64,000 nucleotides of DNA from Rhizobium pisi (GTDB taxonomy: Bacteria; Pseudomonadota; Alphaproteobacteria; Rhizobiales; Rhizobiaceae). Shown here in pieces: positions 39,867 through 48,623 of the stretch. The stretch lies in the NCBI RefSeq assembly GCF_003938655.1, contig NZ_RJJT01000028.1, forward strand, positions 1 through 64,000. Direction: 5' to 3'. How positions within the stretch are numbered: the first letter of the stretch is position 1; each line of letters begins with the position of its first letter. The translations under genes were made by a program, and so were the position numbers. The notes under the pieces are model-generated. The model was not told where the DNA came from, ran no database searches, and saw only the letters and a program-made list of their open reading frames with translations.

Positions 39867-40387
39867 CGGCTTGGCATGAAGAGCCGATCGGTAAACATCA
39901 CGATCGCAAATCCTTCGACTGCGGCGATGCCGATCTCAACGATTTTCTTCAGCGTTATGCACGCCAGAGCCATGATCAGGGCGGCTCCAAGACCTTCCTT
40001 GCGATAGACGATGCCGACGGAAAAACGGTTTTCGGGTTTTATAGCCTCGCCCCGACATCCATCAAACCGGAGATCGTGCCTGATGGCGTCAAGCGCGGTC
40101 TCGCCCGCCACGAGGTGCCGGGCTTCCGGTTGACGCGTCTGGCTGTCGATAAACGGCTGCAAGGGCAGGGGATGGGCGGCCAACTGCTGCTGGCTGCCGG
40201 CAAGCGATGCCTGCGCGTCACCGCCGAGGTCGGCGGCGTCGTGATGGCGATCGACACCAAGAACGACAAAGTGGCTGACTGGTATAAGACATACGGCGCG
40301 CTTGCGCTGATCGACTCGCCCCTGTCGCTGGTCATTCCCCTCGCCACGATAGCGGCCGCATTAAAAGCGGTCGGCAGTCGTTCCTAG
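39863..40387 (+). CDS. GNAT acetyltransferase toxin (TacT-like)
   Basis: 174 residues. GNAT fold of the toxin branch: FDCGDADLNDFLQRYARQ at the start, acetyl-CoA-binding LAVDKRLQGQGMGGQLL (QxxGxG/A) and the C-terminal WYKTYGALAL with the catalytic Tyr. Known TacT toxins acetylate the aminoacyl group of charged tRNAs and halt translation; that activity is inferred here from family and partner. Overlaps the antitoxin gene by 4 bp. Confidence 0.93.
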   Translation: MTAWHEEPIGKHHDRKSFDCGDADLNDFLQRYARQSHDQGGSKTFLAIDDADGKTVFGFYSLAPTSIKPEIVPDGVKRGLARHEVPGFRLTRLAVDKRLQGQGMGGQLLLAAGKRCLRVTAEVGGVVMAIDTKNDKVADWYKTYGALALIDSPLSLVIPLATIAAALKAVGSRS

Positions 40388-40496
40388 CAGTGCGTCTTCA
40401 AGCGGCGGGAGCAATCGACAATGGGCGATTTTCGCTTCCAGGCATCAATTCATTCCGTAGGCGGCTTCGGCATCGTATGACGCCACCCTGGACCTC

Positions 40497-40907
40497 CTAC
40501 TTGACGACTTTCACGTCGGCCACGCCCTCTACGATGCGGCCACGCTCTTCGGGAGTCCTGAGAATGAACTTGTCACTGCCGACGTAGCCAGGCTGCGAGG
40601 TGTAATAGACAACAACGCCATCCGCTTTGACTTTGTCGCATTTCATCTTCTTGCCGCCTGAATCGACGACAACCGGCTGGTGGAGAACCTCGGTGCGCCC
40701 ATGCTTGGGCTGCTCGACGATATCTACACTGGGATAGTCAATAAACTTGCAATCGCCATTGAGGTGAGCGTTCTGCAGCACCGACGTCCTTACGCCGCTC
40801 CGTGCTGTCATCCGGTGAGAATCGTGTCTGACATTTGACGTCGTCGTGCAGTTCGAAAGCGAAATCATCGCGGCTGCCAATATCAAGTATATAAATATGT
40901 TTTTCAT
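40497..40907 (-). CDS. Hypothetical exported protein, possible lipoprotein
   Basis: 136 residues. N-terminal MKNIFIYLILAAAMISLSNC is a signal sequence ending at a Cys followed by TTTS, lipobox-like although Asn at -1 is unusual. The mature part carries two more Cys (GDCKF, KCDK) and ends as a compact beta domain (VYYTSQPGYVGSDKFILRT). Members with YVGSDKF-like repeats occur in surface or cell-envelope proteins, but I do not recognise this one. The 3' end converges on the TacT-like gene. Confidence 0.6.
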   Translation of the reverse strand: MKNIFIYLILAAAMISLSNCTTTSNVRHDSHRMTARSGVRTSVLQNAHLNGDCKFIDYPSVDIVEQPKHGRTEVLHQPVVVDSGGKKMKCDKVKADGVVVYYTSQPGYVGSDKFILRTPEERGRIVEGVADVKVVK

Positions 40908-41019
40908 TTTAAATCCTCAACTTTGGCTTGAATGAATATTGATTTTCGCTCGAAGTCAATCAGAGTTGGAGGTGGCGATTCTTGTAATTCCCATTTCCAA
41001 ACATTGGCGAGGTTCGATC

Positions 41020-42182
41020 TTGAAAAGACGTGTCGCGGCGTGTGCATTCTTGCTCGTGGGAGGCATCGGGTTGCTTGCGGCCGACGGCGGGAGGGCCGAT
41101 GATATTCCTTTCTTCGCCCGCCGCGATGTTCCCGATTACAAGGCTTCGCTTGAAATTCGGGAATGGTGGGGCGAGGTAAAAACCTTTTCGCGCTCGGTTC
41201 TTCATCACAAGGGATGGACGAAGGTCGAGGAGGTCAAGGCTCCGGTCACGACCATCTCCTATGGGAACTACTTCGATAATCCCTTCATAGGCTCGCAAAA
41301 TCGGAGGATGACGAAGATTTCGCGACCGCACTCGTGCTGAAGGTGACGCCTCCGGAGGCGAAGGAAACCGGGGAGTTCGGCATCAAGGGCGGCGAGGTTT
41401 GCAAATGGTGGGAACTTGTCCAGAAGGTTGAGGTGGAGGGTTTGTTGCAACTGCCCTGGCGCAGTTGCGTGACGAGCGATGGCATCGAAGTCGGCACTGA
41501 CGAGTCGTTCAGCGAAGGAACAAGCCAGGACGGAACAGCGTTGGTCGGGCTCGAGCGCGGACCGGTGGCGGAAGCCGATGTCAGGCCGCCGAAACGAATG
41601 TTCGAGCCGGCCTTCTGGCTAAGGCCGCTTCGGAGCTACCCCGACAGGCCTGCAGATCGCGTCGATTTCGATGTCAGAATGAGAAAGGTCGGCGACCAGT
41701 CGGAGGTGAGGCTCCTCAGGCACTATCCATGGCGGCTCGAAGAGCGTCGCGATCCTGATGGAGCGGTGCAGTTCAAGGTTTGGAACGAGCTTGAGGACCA
41801 GGGCATGGCGGTCTCGACGACGGACGACCAGCATCGCTTCGAGGCTCGCCGTTCGCCGCGCGCGCCCACTTATCCCTACACCGCGTTCGACAAGACATTC
41901 GAGCGGGTCGACATGAAAAAGCCAGCCTCGCACCGCGGAGTGGACTGCGCCTGGTTCGATTTGAAGCCGGATATTCTGAAGCCGGCCGTCAAAAATGTCG
42001 TCAGAGCGGAATGTGTCACGCCGGATGGCATACCGTTGAAATTCATCGGTCTCGATTCATCGGGCGCAGCCGAGATCTTCACCGCCTTCGACGCCAGACG
42101 CCGGCCGGTCGATTTCAAGGAGATGATCCCGCCGCCGGAACTGATCGATCCGTTAACATGGGGATTCACCGTCGGCGAGTGA
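41020..42182 (+). pseudogene. Frameshifted gene for a hypothetical exported protein
   Basis: The first segment starts at TTG 41020 (GAGG 7 bp upstream), with signal peptide LKRRVAACAFLLVGGIGLLA, and runs through VEEVKAPVTTISYGNYF to about 41285. The second segment, in another frame, begins near HRLAKSEDDEDFATALVLKV and continues through EFGIKGGEVCKWWELVQKV to ELIDPLTWGFTVGE at 42182. They are collinear and overlap only at the shift near 41285, so one lost or gained base split a gene of about 385 codons. No function is recognised. Confidence 0.65.
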
Positions 42183-42195
42183 CGGGAGCAGGCGT

Positions 42196-42440
42196 CGCCG
42201 ATGCGCCCGCCTCGTCCTTCGAGGCTCCAGCCTTCGGCTTCCGCGCCTCAGGATGAGGCTCTCTTGAGTGTTGGCGCGGCATCCTCCGAGGCCCCTCATG
42301 CTGAGGTGCGCAGCCCGGTAGGGCGAAGCCTCGAAGCACGCGCCGCAGCGTTGCTTCTTGCATCTATCAACCGCCGGCGCCCCGCCTCGTCCTTCGAGGC
42401 TCCAGCCTTCGGCTTCCGCGCCTCGGATCAGTCCCTCTCG
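42196..42440. repeat. Dispersed repeat, family A (complete)
   Basis: The longest copy. Contains TCCTTCGAGGCTCCAGCCTT and CGCGCCTCAGGATGAGGCTC, then GGCGCGGCATCCTCCGAGGC, CTCATGCTGAGGTGCGCAGC, GCCTCGAAGCACGCGCCGCA and TTGCTTCTTGCATC, ending with a second TCCTTCGAGGCTCCAGCC arm. Confidence 0.8.
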
Positions 42441-42558
42441 AATGACAAAGCTGTGAAACGCTAAAATACTACTCTTGCTAGAAAAACTGTTGACCTGCCC
42501 GGTCCCGGCTGCTTTCCTCCCGATCGACAAAGGCGAACGGATCTTGAAGGAGATATCC

Positions 42559-44073
42559 ATGACGGAGCTTGCAAACCCTGTGGCGGTCGATGATGTCAGG
42601 AGCGCTTCCGAGACTGATGTGATTTCAGGCAATCTGCTGGACAATGATCTGGCCGGGGGCTCCGGAAACCTGTTTCTCAGCTTCTTCGACAGCGAGCGGG
42701 TTCTTGCCAAGAAGGAGGGTGCGATCACCGATATCGAGGGTGAGCACGGCACGTTCCACGTCAGGGCCGATGGCTCCTACAGCTACACGCTGAACGAGGC
42801 TTCCAAGGCGGGTTTTCTCCAGGGGATGACGCTGACGGAGACGATCGGCTACAAGATTTCCGATGGCGCCGGCAATACCGATGTCGGCCACTTCAAGCTC
42901 GATATTCACGGCGTCACGAACTTGCCGGTCGCGGTCGATGACAGCTTCTCCTTCCACGAGGGAAGTGAGATGGCCCGCAACGTGCTTGCCAATGATCACG
43001 CGGGAGAGGCGACCGGCGCGCTCTTCCTACGCTCTGTGGGTGGCACGAGCATTGCCACCGGCCAGGGACAGACGACTGACGTGGCGGGCGAGTTCGGCAC
43101 CTTCCATTTCTCGGCGAACGGCAGCTTCACCTACGATCTCGACCCGGCCGTCAAGGCAGGCCTGAATGACGGCGAGCATGTGACGGAGAAGCTGCAATAC
43201 AAGGTCTCCGACGGCGCCGGCCACGCGGATGCCGGCGTGATCACGCTGACTGTCGACGGCGCGACGGACGGGAAGTCGTTGAATACCAATCATGTCGAGG
43301 CCCAGGCCGATGTCGTGCGCCCCTTCGATGACCATTACGAACTCCAGGGGATGGCGATCGATCCGCTGACGGGCAAATTTTACGTCAGCTCCGGCGTTGG
43401 CGATGCGGACGACCATACGGTGGCGATTTACGACAATGCCGCTGCATTCGAGGCTGGTCACGCCAGCAGTTCCATCTCCCTTGCCGGATTTGACATCGCC
43501 GGGACCTATTTCTCGGTGCGCGGCGGCGAGATCATCGGACGGACCGACGAGGTCGGGTCGGGGACTTGAGCCGACCAGACCTACGTGGCGAAATGGGATA
43601 GCGCCGACGGATCGCTCGATCAGCAGGGTGCCCCGATCCCCGGCCTTATCGGCCAGAACGGGCCGGGCACCTTCGGCTGGGGCGGATTTACGGCCGTCAA
43701 TACGATCCAGGATTCGACCGGGATCTACGTCGTCGGCCGCCTCAACGATTCCACCTGGCAGGTCTCGAAGCTCGATATCGATACGCTGAACCCGATCGAA
43801 TCCAAGACTTTCGCCGCAGGCGGCATGGGATACGTTTTTGCCGTCGACGGCACCTTGTTCTTTGGTGAATCCCATAGCAGTGGGCATATAGGCACTGCCT
43901 TCGACTTCGAAACCGGCGTCAAGACGGCCGTCGATATCACCATCGACGTGCCTGGAGACGATTACATCTCCAACGTCGTCTACGATTCTGCAGCAGATGC
44001 GCTCTACATCTCGAACACCATTCCCGACCAAATCTCCGTGGTGCATCATGCCTCGGATATTTTGTTCGCCTGA
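42559..44073 (+). pseudogene. VCBS/cadherin-like repeat protein gene with one in-frame TGA
   Basis: The ATG at 42559 follows AAGGAGATATCC. Residues about 1-110 and 117-225 are two VCBS repeats (VAVDD...NLLDNDLAGG and VAVDDSFSFHEGSEMARNVL, each closing with YKISDGAGN or YKVSDGAGH). After them a propeller-like region starts (ELQGMAIDPLTGKFYVSS). At codon 337 there is TGA (43567-43569); the next codons continue the same fold in the same frame (YVAKWDSADG, VVGRLNDSTWQVSKL, ISNTIPDQISVV) to 44073. One substitution thus splits a surface/secreted-type protein of about 504 residues. No classical signal is seen; VCBS proteins often leave by type I secretion. Confidence 0.75.
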
Positions 44074-44158
44074 TCCATAAGCCTCGCGCCAGCTTCGGCT
44101 GGCAGAAGGCGGGCATTGATTCTCCCAGGATCTATTGCGATCGATTTTCAGCATGAAC

Positions 44159-44187
44159 AGCCCCGCCAATGATTGGCGGGGCTTTTT
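44159..44187 (+). terminator. Rho-independent terminator
   Basis: GC-rich stem AGCCCCGCCAAT / ATTGGCGGGGCT followed by TTTTT, 86 bp after the VCBS gene. It is the best rho-independent terminator seen in the window and sits just before the converging VOC gene. Confidence 0.85.
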
Positions 44188-44228
44188 GCTGTGACATCGT
44201 CTCCGGCTAGGCAAAGCTGCGGCACGCC

Positions 44229-44705
44229 TCAGCCGCGCCGGGCGGCTTCGATTGCGGCGATGTCGATCTTGCGCATGGTCATCATTGCGTCGAAGGCGCG
44301 TTTGGCCTCTGCCGGGCTTGCCTTCAGTGCTTCGCCCAGCACGCGCGGGGTGATCTGCCAGGAAACGCCCCACTTGTCCTTGCACCAGCCGCAGGCGCTT
44401 TCCTCGCCGCCATTGTTGACGATGGCGTTCCAGTAGCGGTCGGTCTCTTCCTGATTTTCCGTGGCGATCTGGAAGGAGAAGCATTCATTGTGCTTGATCG
44501 AGGGGCCGCCGTTCAGCCCGATGCAGGGAATGCCGGCGACGGTGAATTCGACGACCAGCACCTCTCCCTGCTTGCCGTCCGGATAGTCTCCAGGCGCACG
44601 AATGATGGCGCCGATGGCGCTGTCGGGAAAGACCTCGGCATAGAAACGGGCGGCAGCTTCGGCCTCCTTGTCGTACCAGAGGCAGATCGTGTTCTTGTTC
44701 AGCAT
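44229..44705 (-). CDS. VOC family protein (PhnB-like)
   Basis: 158 residues. PhnB/3-demethylubiquinone-methyltransferase-like VOC domain: CLWYDKEAEAAARFYAEVFP, VEFTVAGIPCIGLNGGP, FKHNEC-like IKHNECFSFQIA, GWCKDKWGVSWQITPRVL and a C-terminal MMTMRKIDIAAIE segment. Several family residues for metal binding are altered, as in this non-metal subgroup. Function unknown. Start ATG at 44705 has GGACC nearby. Confidence 0.85.
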   Translation of the reverse strand: MLNKNTICLWYDKEAEAAARFYAEVFPDSAIGAIIRAPGDYPDGKQGEVLVVEFTVAGIPCIGLNGGPSIKHNECFSFQIATENQEETDRYWNAIVNNGGEESACGWCKDKWGVSWQITPRVLGEALKASPAEAKRAFDAMMTMRKIDIAAIEAARRG

Positions 44706-44931
44706 CGGGCGGTCCTTTCGTTTTCCATCTGGGGGTTGAAATAAGAGGCGGGCCTGCTTTCTCCAGTATGTGGAAACCGTTTTTGGCCAGATGTTACCGA
44801 TCTGTTGAAGTTTCCCCTGAGGTCGATGTCATGCAATCCCCCGGTTGAATAAATCCATTTGCTTTGCTTGAGAATATTCAGTATATATTTCTAATATAAG
44901 ATAAACCGAACTGTGTCAGAAAGACATTTTC

Positions 44932-45075
44932 GTGAAGTTCTGGGCGTTCATTGCGGCTTTTGTTCTGAGTGTATTGCTGTGGAGCAGTTTTTACTACGGT
45001 GGCCGTGGAATTTTCGGCGCGATTGATACTTTGCAGCGCTTTGCCGAAGGTGCAATCGGCGACAAATCAGAATAA
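44932..45075 (+). CDS. Predicted 47-residue membrane peptide
   Basis: GTG at 44932 opens a 47-codon frame with one clean membrane helix (MKFWAFIAAFVLSVLLWSS), then FYYGGRGIFGAIDTLQRFAE and a polar tail ending KSE. Residue composition is that of a true single-pass peptide rather than random frame. The ribosome binding site is weak (GAAAGA). AT-rich flanks precede it and a family A repeat follows. Confidence 0.45.
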   Translation: MKFWAFIAAFVLSVLLWSSFYYGGRGIFGAIDTLQRFAEGAIGDKSE

Positions 45076-45105
45076 ATCGGAAGCGCGCAGCAGGCTTCTT
45101 GTAAT

Positions 45106-45192
45106 GGGTGCGGCAGCCTCCCACGCCCCTCATGCTGAGGCGCGCAGCCCGAGAGGCCCTGCGGGGCACCTCGGGATGGGGCCCTCTTGAGC
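45106..45192. repeat. Dispersed repeat, family A (partial)
   Basis: Contains CCCCTCATGCTGAGGCGCGC, AGCCCGAGAGG and a shortened CACCTCGGGATGGGGCCCTC arm. Confidence 0.7.
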
Positions 45193-45221
45193 GCTTGGGC
45201 GCCTGTCGTCGTGGAGGCCGC

Positions 45222-45452
45222 CTACCTCATCGACAAAAGCTTGGTCATTGTTCCCGCCTTGATTTCGAGCGTCGGGCGATTGGGTGGGGGATAGCCGACA
45301 TCGTCCAGTTGATCGCTTGTCAGCTCGGCCAATGCCCTTCGTGTCGCGGCTGCTTGCCAGCGTGCCTTGACTGCTTCTATTATCGCCACGGCGCTTTCAA
45401 ACAGGCCTGTTTGCAATGCTCGGCGTGTGAGGAGAGAGTGTGTGTCGGTCAT
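45222..45452 (-). CDS. DUF1127 family small protein
   Basis: 76 residues. N-terminal helix FESAVAIIEAVKARWQAAA leads into the DUF1127 core RRALAELTSDQLDDVGYPP (normally ...ALxxLdDrxLxDIGL). Small DUF1127 proteins of alpha-proteobacteria bind RNA chaperones or affect phosphate and RNA turnover; activity here is inference. Divergent from the SARP-type regulator at 45611. Confidence 0.8.
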   Translation of the reverse strand: MTDTHSLLTRRALQTGLFESAVAIIEAVKARWQAAATRRALAELTSDQLDDVGYPPPNRPTLEIKAGTMTKLLSMR

Positions 45453-45610
45453 GGTCGATCTCCTTTCCTGATCGCTGTCGACCTTGCCATGCGGCTTGAG
45501 CGGCGCTGTTCGTCCAAGCGTGAACGGCGGCGAAAAAGCCGTTAAATCAGCGTTAAATCGATCGACCGAACTGCCGATTTCGCCGGGGCGGTGACGATTG
45601 GAGGCAACTG

Positions 45611-47614
45611 GTGCGCATCCGTTTGCTTGGCGGCCTCGATGTCACTTCGCCCGAAGGCGAGCCGATCCGCTTTTCCATGCGCAAGACCTCGCTTCTTTTC
45701 GCGGCCCTGGTTCTGGCTGGCCGGCGCGGCCACCGGCGGGAGCCGCTGGCCGAGGCATTCTGGCCGGGGCGTGGCGATGCGCAGGCGCGCAATAGCCTGC
45801 GGCAGGCGCTCGTCGATATCAGGCGATCATTTCCGAACGGGATCGAGGGCGATCAGGACGGCGTCGTGCTGAAAGCTGATATGCATGAGGTTGATGTCTG
45901 GCTGTTTGACCGAAAACTCGAGGAAGGCCGCCCCGCCGACCTCGCGTTGGCGGCCGATCTTTATCGCGACGACATCCTGACCGGCGTTTCCATTCCCGAA
46001 GAGCTCGGTGAGTGGTTCGGATTCTATCGAACCACCTACCGGCGCAAGGCGCTGCAGCTGGTCGAGCGGCTGAGCCTCGTGTTGCCGGCAGCCGGCTCGG
46101 CCGAAGAGATCGCCTGCGAGAGCCTGGCGGAAAGATTGCTGGCTTCCGATCCGACCGCCGAGCCCGCGCATCGCGCCCTGATCCGGATCCACGCCGGCCG
46201 GGGTCATGAAAACGCCGCCCGGCGCCAGTTCGAGTTATGCCACGCTGCCTTGAAAAAGCATGTCGGCGCCGAGCCCGAGGCGGAAACGAGCGCGCTTACC
46301 GCATCGCTGCGGCCGCGGGACGGCAACGAAAATTTGCGGGCGATCCCGCCGGTGCAGGGCGTGGCGGAGCCCCGCGGCGTGGCGAGGCCGCCTGTCCCGC
46401 CGTCCCACTCCGATCGCCCGTCGGTTGCCGTTCTGCCCTTTCAGAATCTGAGCGGGGACAAGGAGCAGGATTATTTCGCCGACGGCATCGTCGAGGACAT
46501 CATCACCAAGCTCGCTCAGTTTCGCCACCTCTTCGTCATCGCCTGCCAGTCGAGCTTCGCCTATAGAGGCGAGCCGGTCGATCTCAGGCAGATCGGCTTG
46601 AATCTCGGTGTGCGTTATATCGTCGAGGGAAGCGTGCGCAGGGCGGGCGAGCGGCTGCGGATCAGCGGGCAGCTCATCGATTCCTCGAGCGGGCTGCATC
46701 TGTGGGCCGATCGTTTCGATGGCGCGCTCATGGATGTCTTCGATCTCCAGGATCAGATCGCTTCCAGCATCGTCGGCGCGATCACGCCACGCGTGGAGGA
46801 GGCCGAGATCGAGCGTTCCAAACGCAAGCCGACCGAAAGCCTCGATGCCTACGACTATTATCTGCGCGGCGTGGCGATCCACGACAGAACTGCGATCAGC
46901 CGGGACTCCATCGATGCCGCCCTGCAGCTCTTCATGAAGGCGATCGAACGAGACCCGGCATTCGCCGCAGCTTATGCCAGGGCTGCGCGGTGTTACGCCT
47001 CGCGCAAGAGCCATCGCTGGATGGCGGACCCTGCGAAGGAGACCGCCGAGGCGACCGGACTGGCGAGGAGGGCGATCGAACTTGGAAGAGACGATGCCAT
47101 CGCTCTGTCCTATGGCTGCTATGTCCTCGGCTATGTCGGCGGCGATCTGGATGAGAGTGCGCTCTGCATCGACCGCGCGCTTGCGCTGAACGCGAACCTC
47201 GCCGTCGCCTGGGGCTACAGCGCCTGGATCGAGGCTTGCCTGGGAGAGCCGGACAAAGCCGTCGAGCGGGCTGCGCTCGCCATGCGCTTGAGCCCGCGCG
47301 ATCCCCGCCTGTTTGCCTGGGAGTTCAACACTGCGCTCGCCTGTTTCTGCGCCGGGCGCCACATGGATGCTGTCGGATGGGCAAGAAGGGCTCTGCGCTC
47401 GCAACCGAATTACGCCAGCGCGATCCGCGTCACGGCGGCAAGTTATGCTCTTGAAGGACAGATCCTTCAGGCGAACGAGATGATGGCCCGCCTGCGCCAG
47501 CTCGATCCCACGCTGCGGCTATCCAACCTCTCGGACGTCCTGCCGCCCTTTCGCCGGCCGGGCGATCGCGCCAACTATATCGAGGGGTTGCGAAGGGCCG
47601 GGCTTCCGGAGTGA
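45611..47614 (+). CDS. SARP-like DNA-binding/TolB-like/TPR regulator
   Basis: 667 residues. Starts at GTG 45611 with GGAGG 7 bp upstream. Residues about 1-90: winged helix of the SARP/OmpR type (RIRLLGGLDVTSPEGEPI, RREPLAEAFWPGRGDAQARN, LRQALVDIRRSF); 95-230: bacterial transcriptional activator (BTAD) helices; 275-400: TolB/FlgO-like nucleotide-cyclase-associated domain (VAVLPFQNLSGDKEQDYFAD, VRYIVEGSVRRAGERLRIS, LHLWADRFDG); 420-650: TPR helices. No cyclase domain. Such proteins act as transcriptional regulators sensing via TPRs. Divergent from the DUF1127 gene. Confidence 0.88.
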   Translation: MRIRLLGGLDVTSPEGEPIRFSMRKTSLLFAALVLAGRRGHRREPLAEAFWPGRGDAQARNSLRQALVDIRRSFPNGIEGDQDGVVLKADMHEVDVWLFDRKLEEGRPADLALAADLYRDDILTGVSIPEELGEWFGFYRTTYRRKALQLVERLSLVLPAAGSAEEIACESLAERLLASDPTAEPAHRALIRIHAGRGHENAARRQFELCHAALKKHVGAEPEAETSALTASLRPRDGNENLRAIPPVQGVAEPRGVARPPVPPSHSDRPSVAVLPFQNLSGDKEQDYFADGIVEDIITKLAQFRHLFVIACQSSFAYRGEPVDLRQIGLNLGVRYIVEGSVRRAGERLRISGQLIDSSSGLHLWADRFDGALMDVFDLQDQIASSIVGAITPRVEEAEIERSKRKPTESLDAYDYYLRGVAIHDRTAISRDSIDAALQLFMKAIERDPAFAAAYARAARCYASRKSHRWMADPAKETAEATGLARRAIELGRDDAIALSYGCYVLGYVGGDLDESALCIDRALALNANLAVAWGYSAWIEACLGEPDKAVERAALAMRLSPRDPRLFAWEFNTALACFCAGRHMDAVGWARRALRSQPNYASAIRVTAASYALEGQILQANEMMARLRQLDPTLRLSNLSDVLPPFRRPGDRANYIEGLRRAGLPE

Positions 47615-47798
47615 GGGAAAGGTGGGCGACGCGGGGGCAGGGGGCGGCGACGCTCTCCTTTTGAAGCGATCGGCCTTTGCTCCCGGCATCACGGTCACAA
47701 CTTCGTGCTCAAGGGGTGAAGGCGGCAGGCTGGCATGAACCAAAGTCTGGTTGCGGGGTTTAGGCAAGGCCCGCATTTCCCACAGAGGACCGATCGCC

Positions 47799-48203
47799 AT
47801 GCAAAGATTCCTGCTCTCCGGCCTTGCGCTTGCCGCGCTCACTGGAGCCGCCTTCGCCCAGGAGCCATCCGCCCCTCCATCAGGCGCAGCACCGCCGCCC
47901 GCAGCCGATGCCGGCTCGCCGCCGCCGCCCGATGCCGGCGCGTCGCCTCCACCCCGCGACGAAGCTATGCCGGATGCCTGGTCGAGAGACCGCTTCGCCT
48001 TCCGGGGACACGGCCGGAGAGGCGATATGGGCTTCTACCCCGGCCATCACCGCTGGCCGCCGCCATCCAAAGCCGCCCGCTTCCGGATCGAGGACGGAGA
48101 TACCAGGATCGATCTGAAATGCGCGGAGGACGAACCGATGAAAGCCTGCGCCGATCTTCTGCTTCAGGTCATGGACCGCCTGCAGGGGCCGGCGCAGCCT
48201 TGA
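47799..48203 (+). CDS. Hypothetical exported Pro/Ala-rich protein
   Basis: 134 residues. Signal peptide MQRFLLSGLALAALTGAAFA, then a Pro/Ala-rich linker (APPSGAAPPPAADAGSPPPP) and a C-terminal part with ARFRIEDGDTRIDLKCAEDE and a Cys pair (KCAEDEPMKAC) typical of short periplasmic proteins. The ATG at 47799 follows AGAGGA. Downstream of the SARP-type regulator; no family name recognised. Confidence 0.65.
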   Translation: MQRFLLSGLALAALTGAAFAQEPSAPPSGAAPPPAADAGSPPPPDAGASPPPRDEAMPDAWSRDRFAFRGHGRRGDMGFYPGHHRWPPPSKAARFRIEDGDTRIDLKCAEDEPMKACADLLLQVMDRLQGPAQP

Positions 48204-48307
48204 TTGGGCGCGGCATCCTTTAACGGGCCTCATGCTTGTGCGTTGCCGTTACTGTATAATGCGGTTGTGCGGCGACGATGCGCGTTTCGGGATAAGGGCG
48301 GATAGAA

Positions 48308-48550
48308 CGTGCCGTGGGACACCCCCCTCTGTCCTGCCGGACATCTCCCCCACAGGTGGGGAGATCGGCTGGGCGCACTGGCGTCACCAAACAACTGGCC
48401 GTCACATGAATCGTAAATTCAGGGAGAGGCATTGCCTCCTGCCGATCTCCACCCTTGTGGGGGAGATGCCCGGCAGGGCAGAGGGGGTGCCCGACGGCGC
48501 GCCTTTAAAGTAAGTATCTCGCGATCGCGCCGCAGCGCTGCTCCCTGCAT
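48308..48550. repeat. Family B variant repeat joined to a family A core fragment
   Basis: GTGCCGTGGGACACCCCCCT, CATCTCCCCCACAGGTGGGG and the inverted CCTTGTGGGGGAGATGCCCG, GAGGGGGTGCCC make a B-type palindrome to about 48505; GATCGCGCCGCAGCGCTGCT and CCCTGCATCCCAG at 48521-48555 match the core of family A. Occupies nearly the whole gap before the Blh gene. Confidence 0.7.
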
Positions 48551-48623
48551 CCCAGATTTGGTCACGTGGATTTCCTTGACGCCCGGCCCCATCCATATGA
48601 GATTGTCCTTATAGGGGGCTTCG

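Noticed and set aside
42166..42363. Small frames repeatedly starting MQEATLRRVLRGFAL in several gaps
   Set aside because: They recur only because family A repeats recur; they are repeat-encoded frames without ribosome sites, not genes.
43560..43580. Selenocysteine at the TGA in the VCBS gene
   Set aside because: No selenocysteine-type hairpin was seen after the TGA, and the family has no known selenoproteins; error or mutation is simpler.
43027..44484. 485-codon minus-strand frame over the VCBS gene
   Set aside because: It is antisense to a repeat protein with clear VCBS motifs and overlaps the terminator and the VOC gene.
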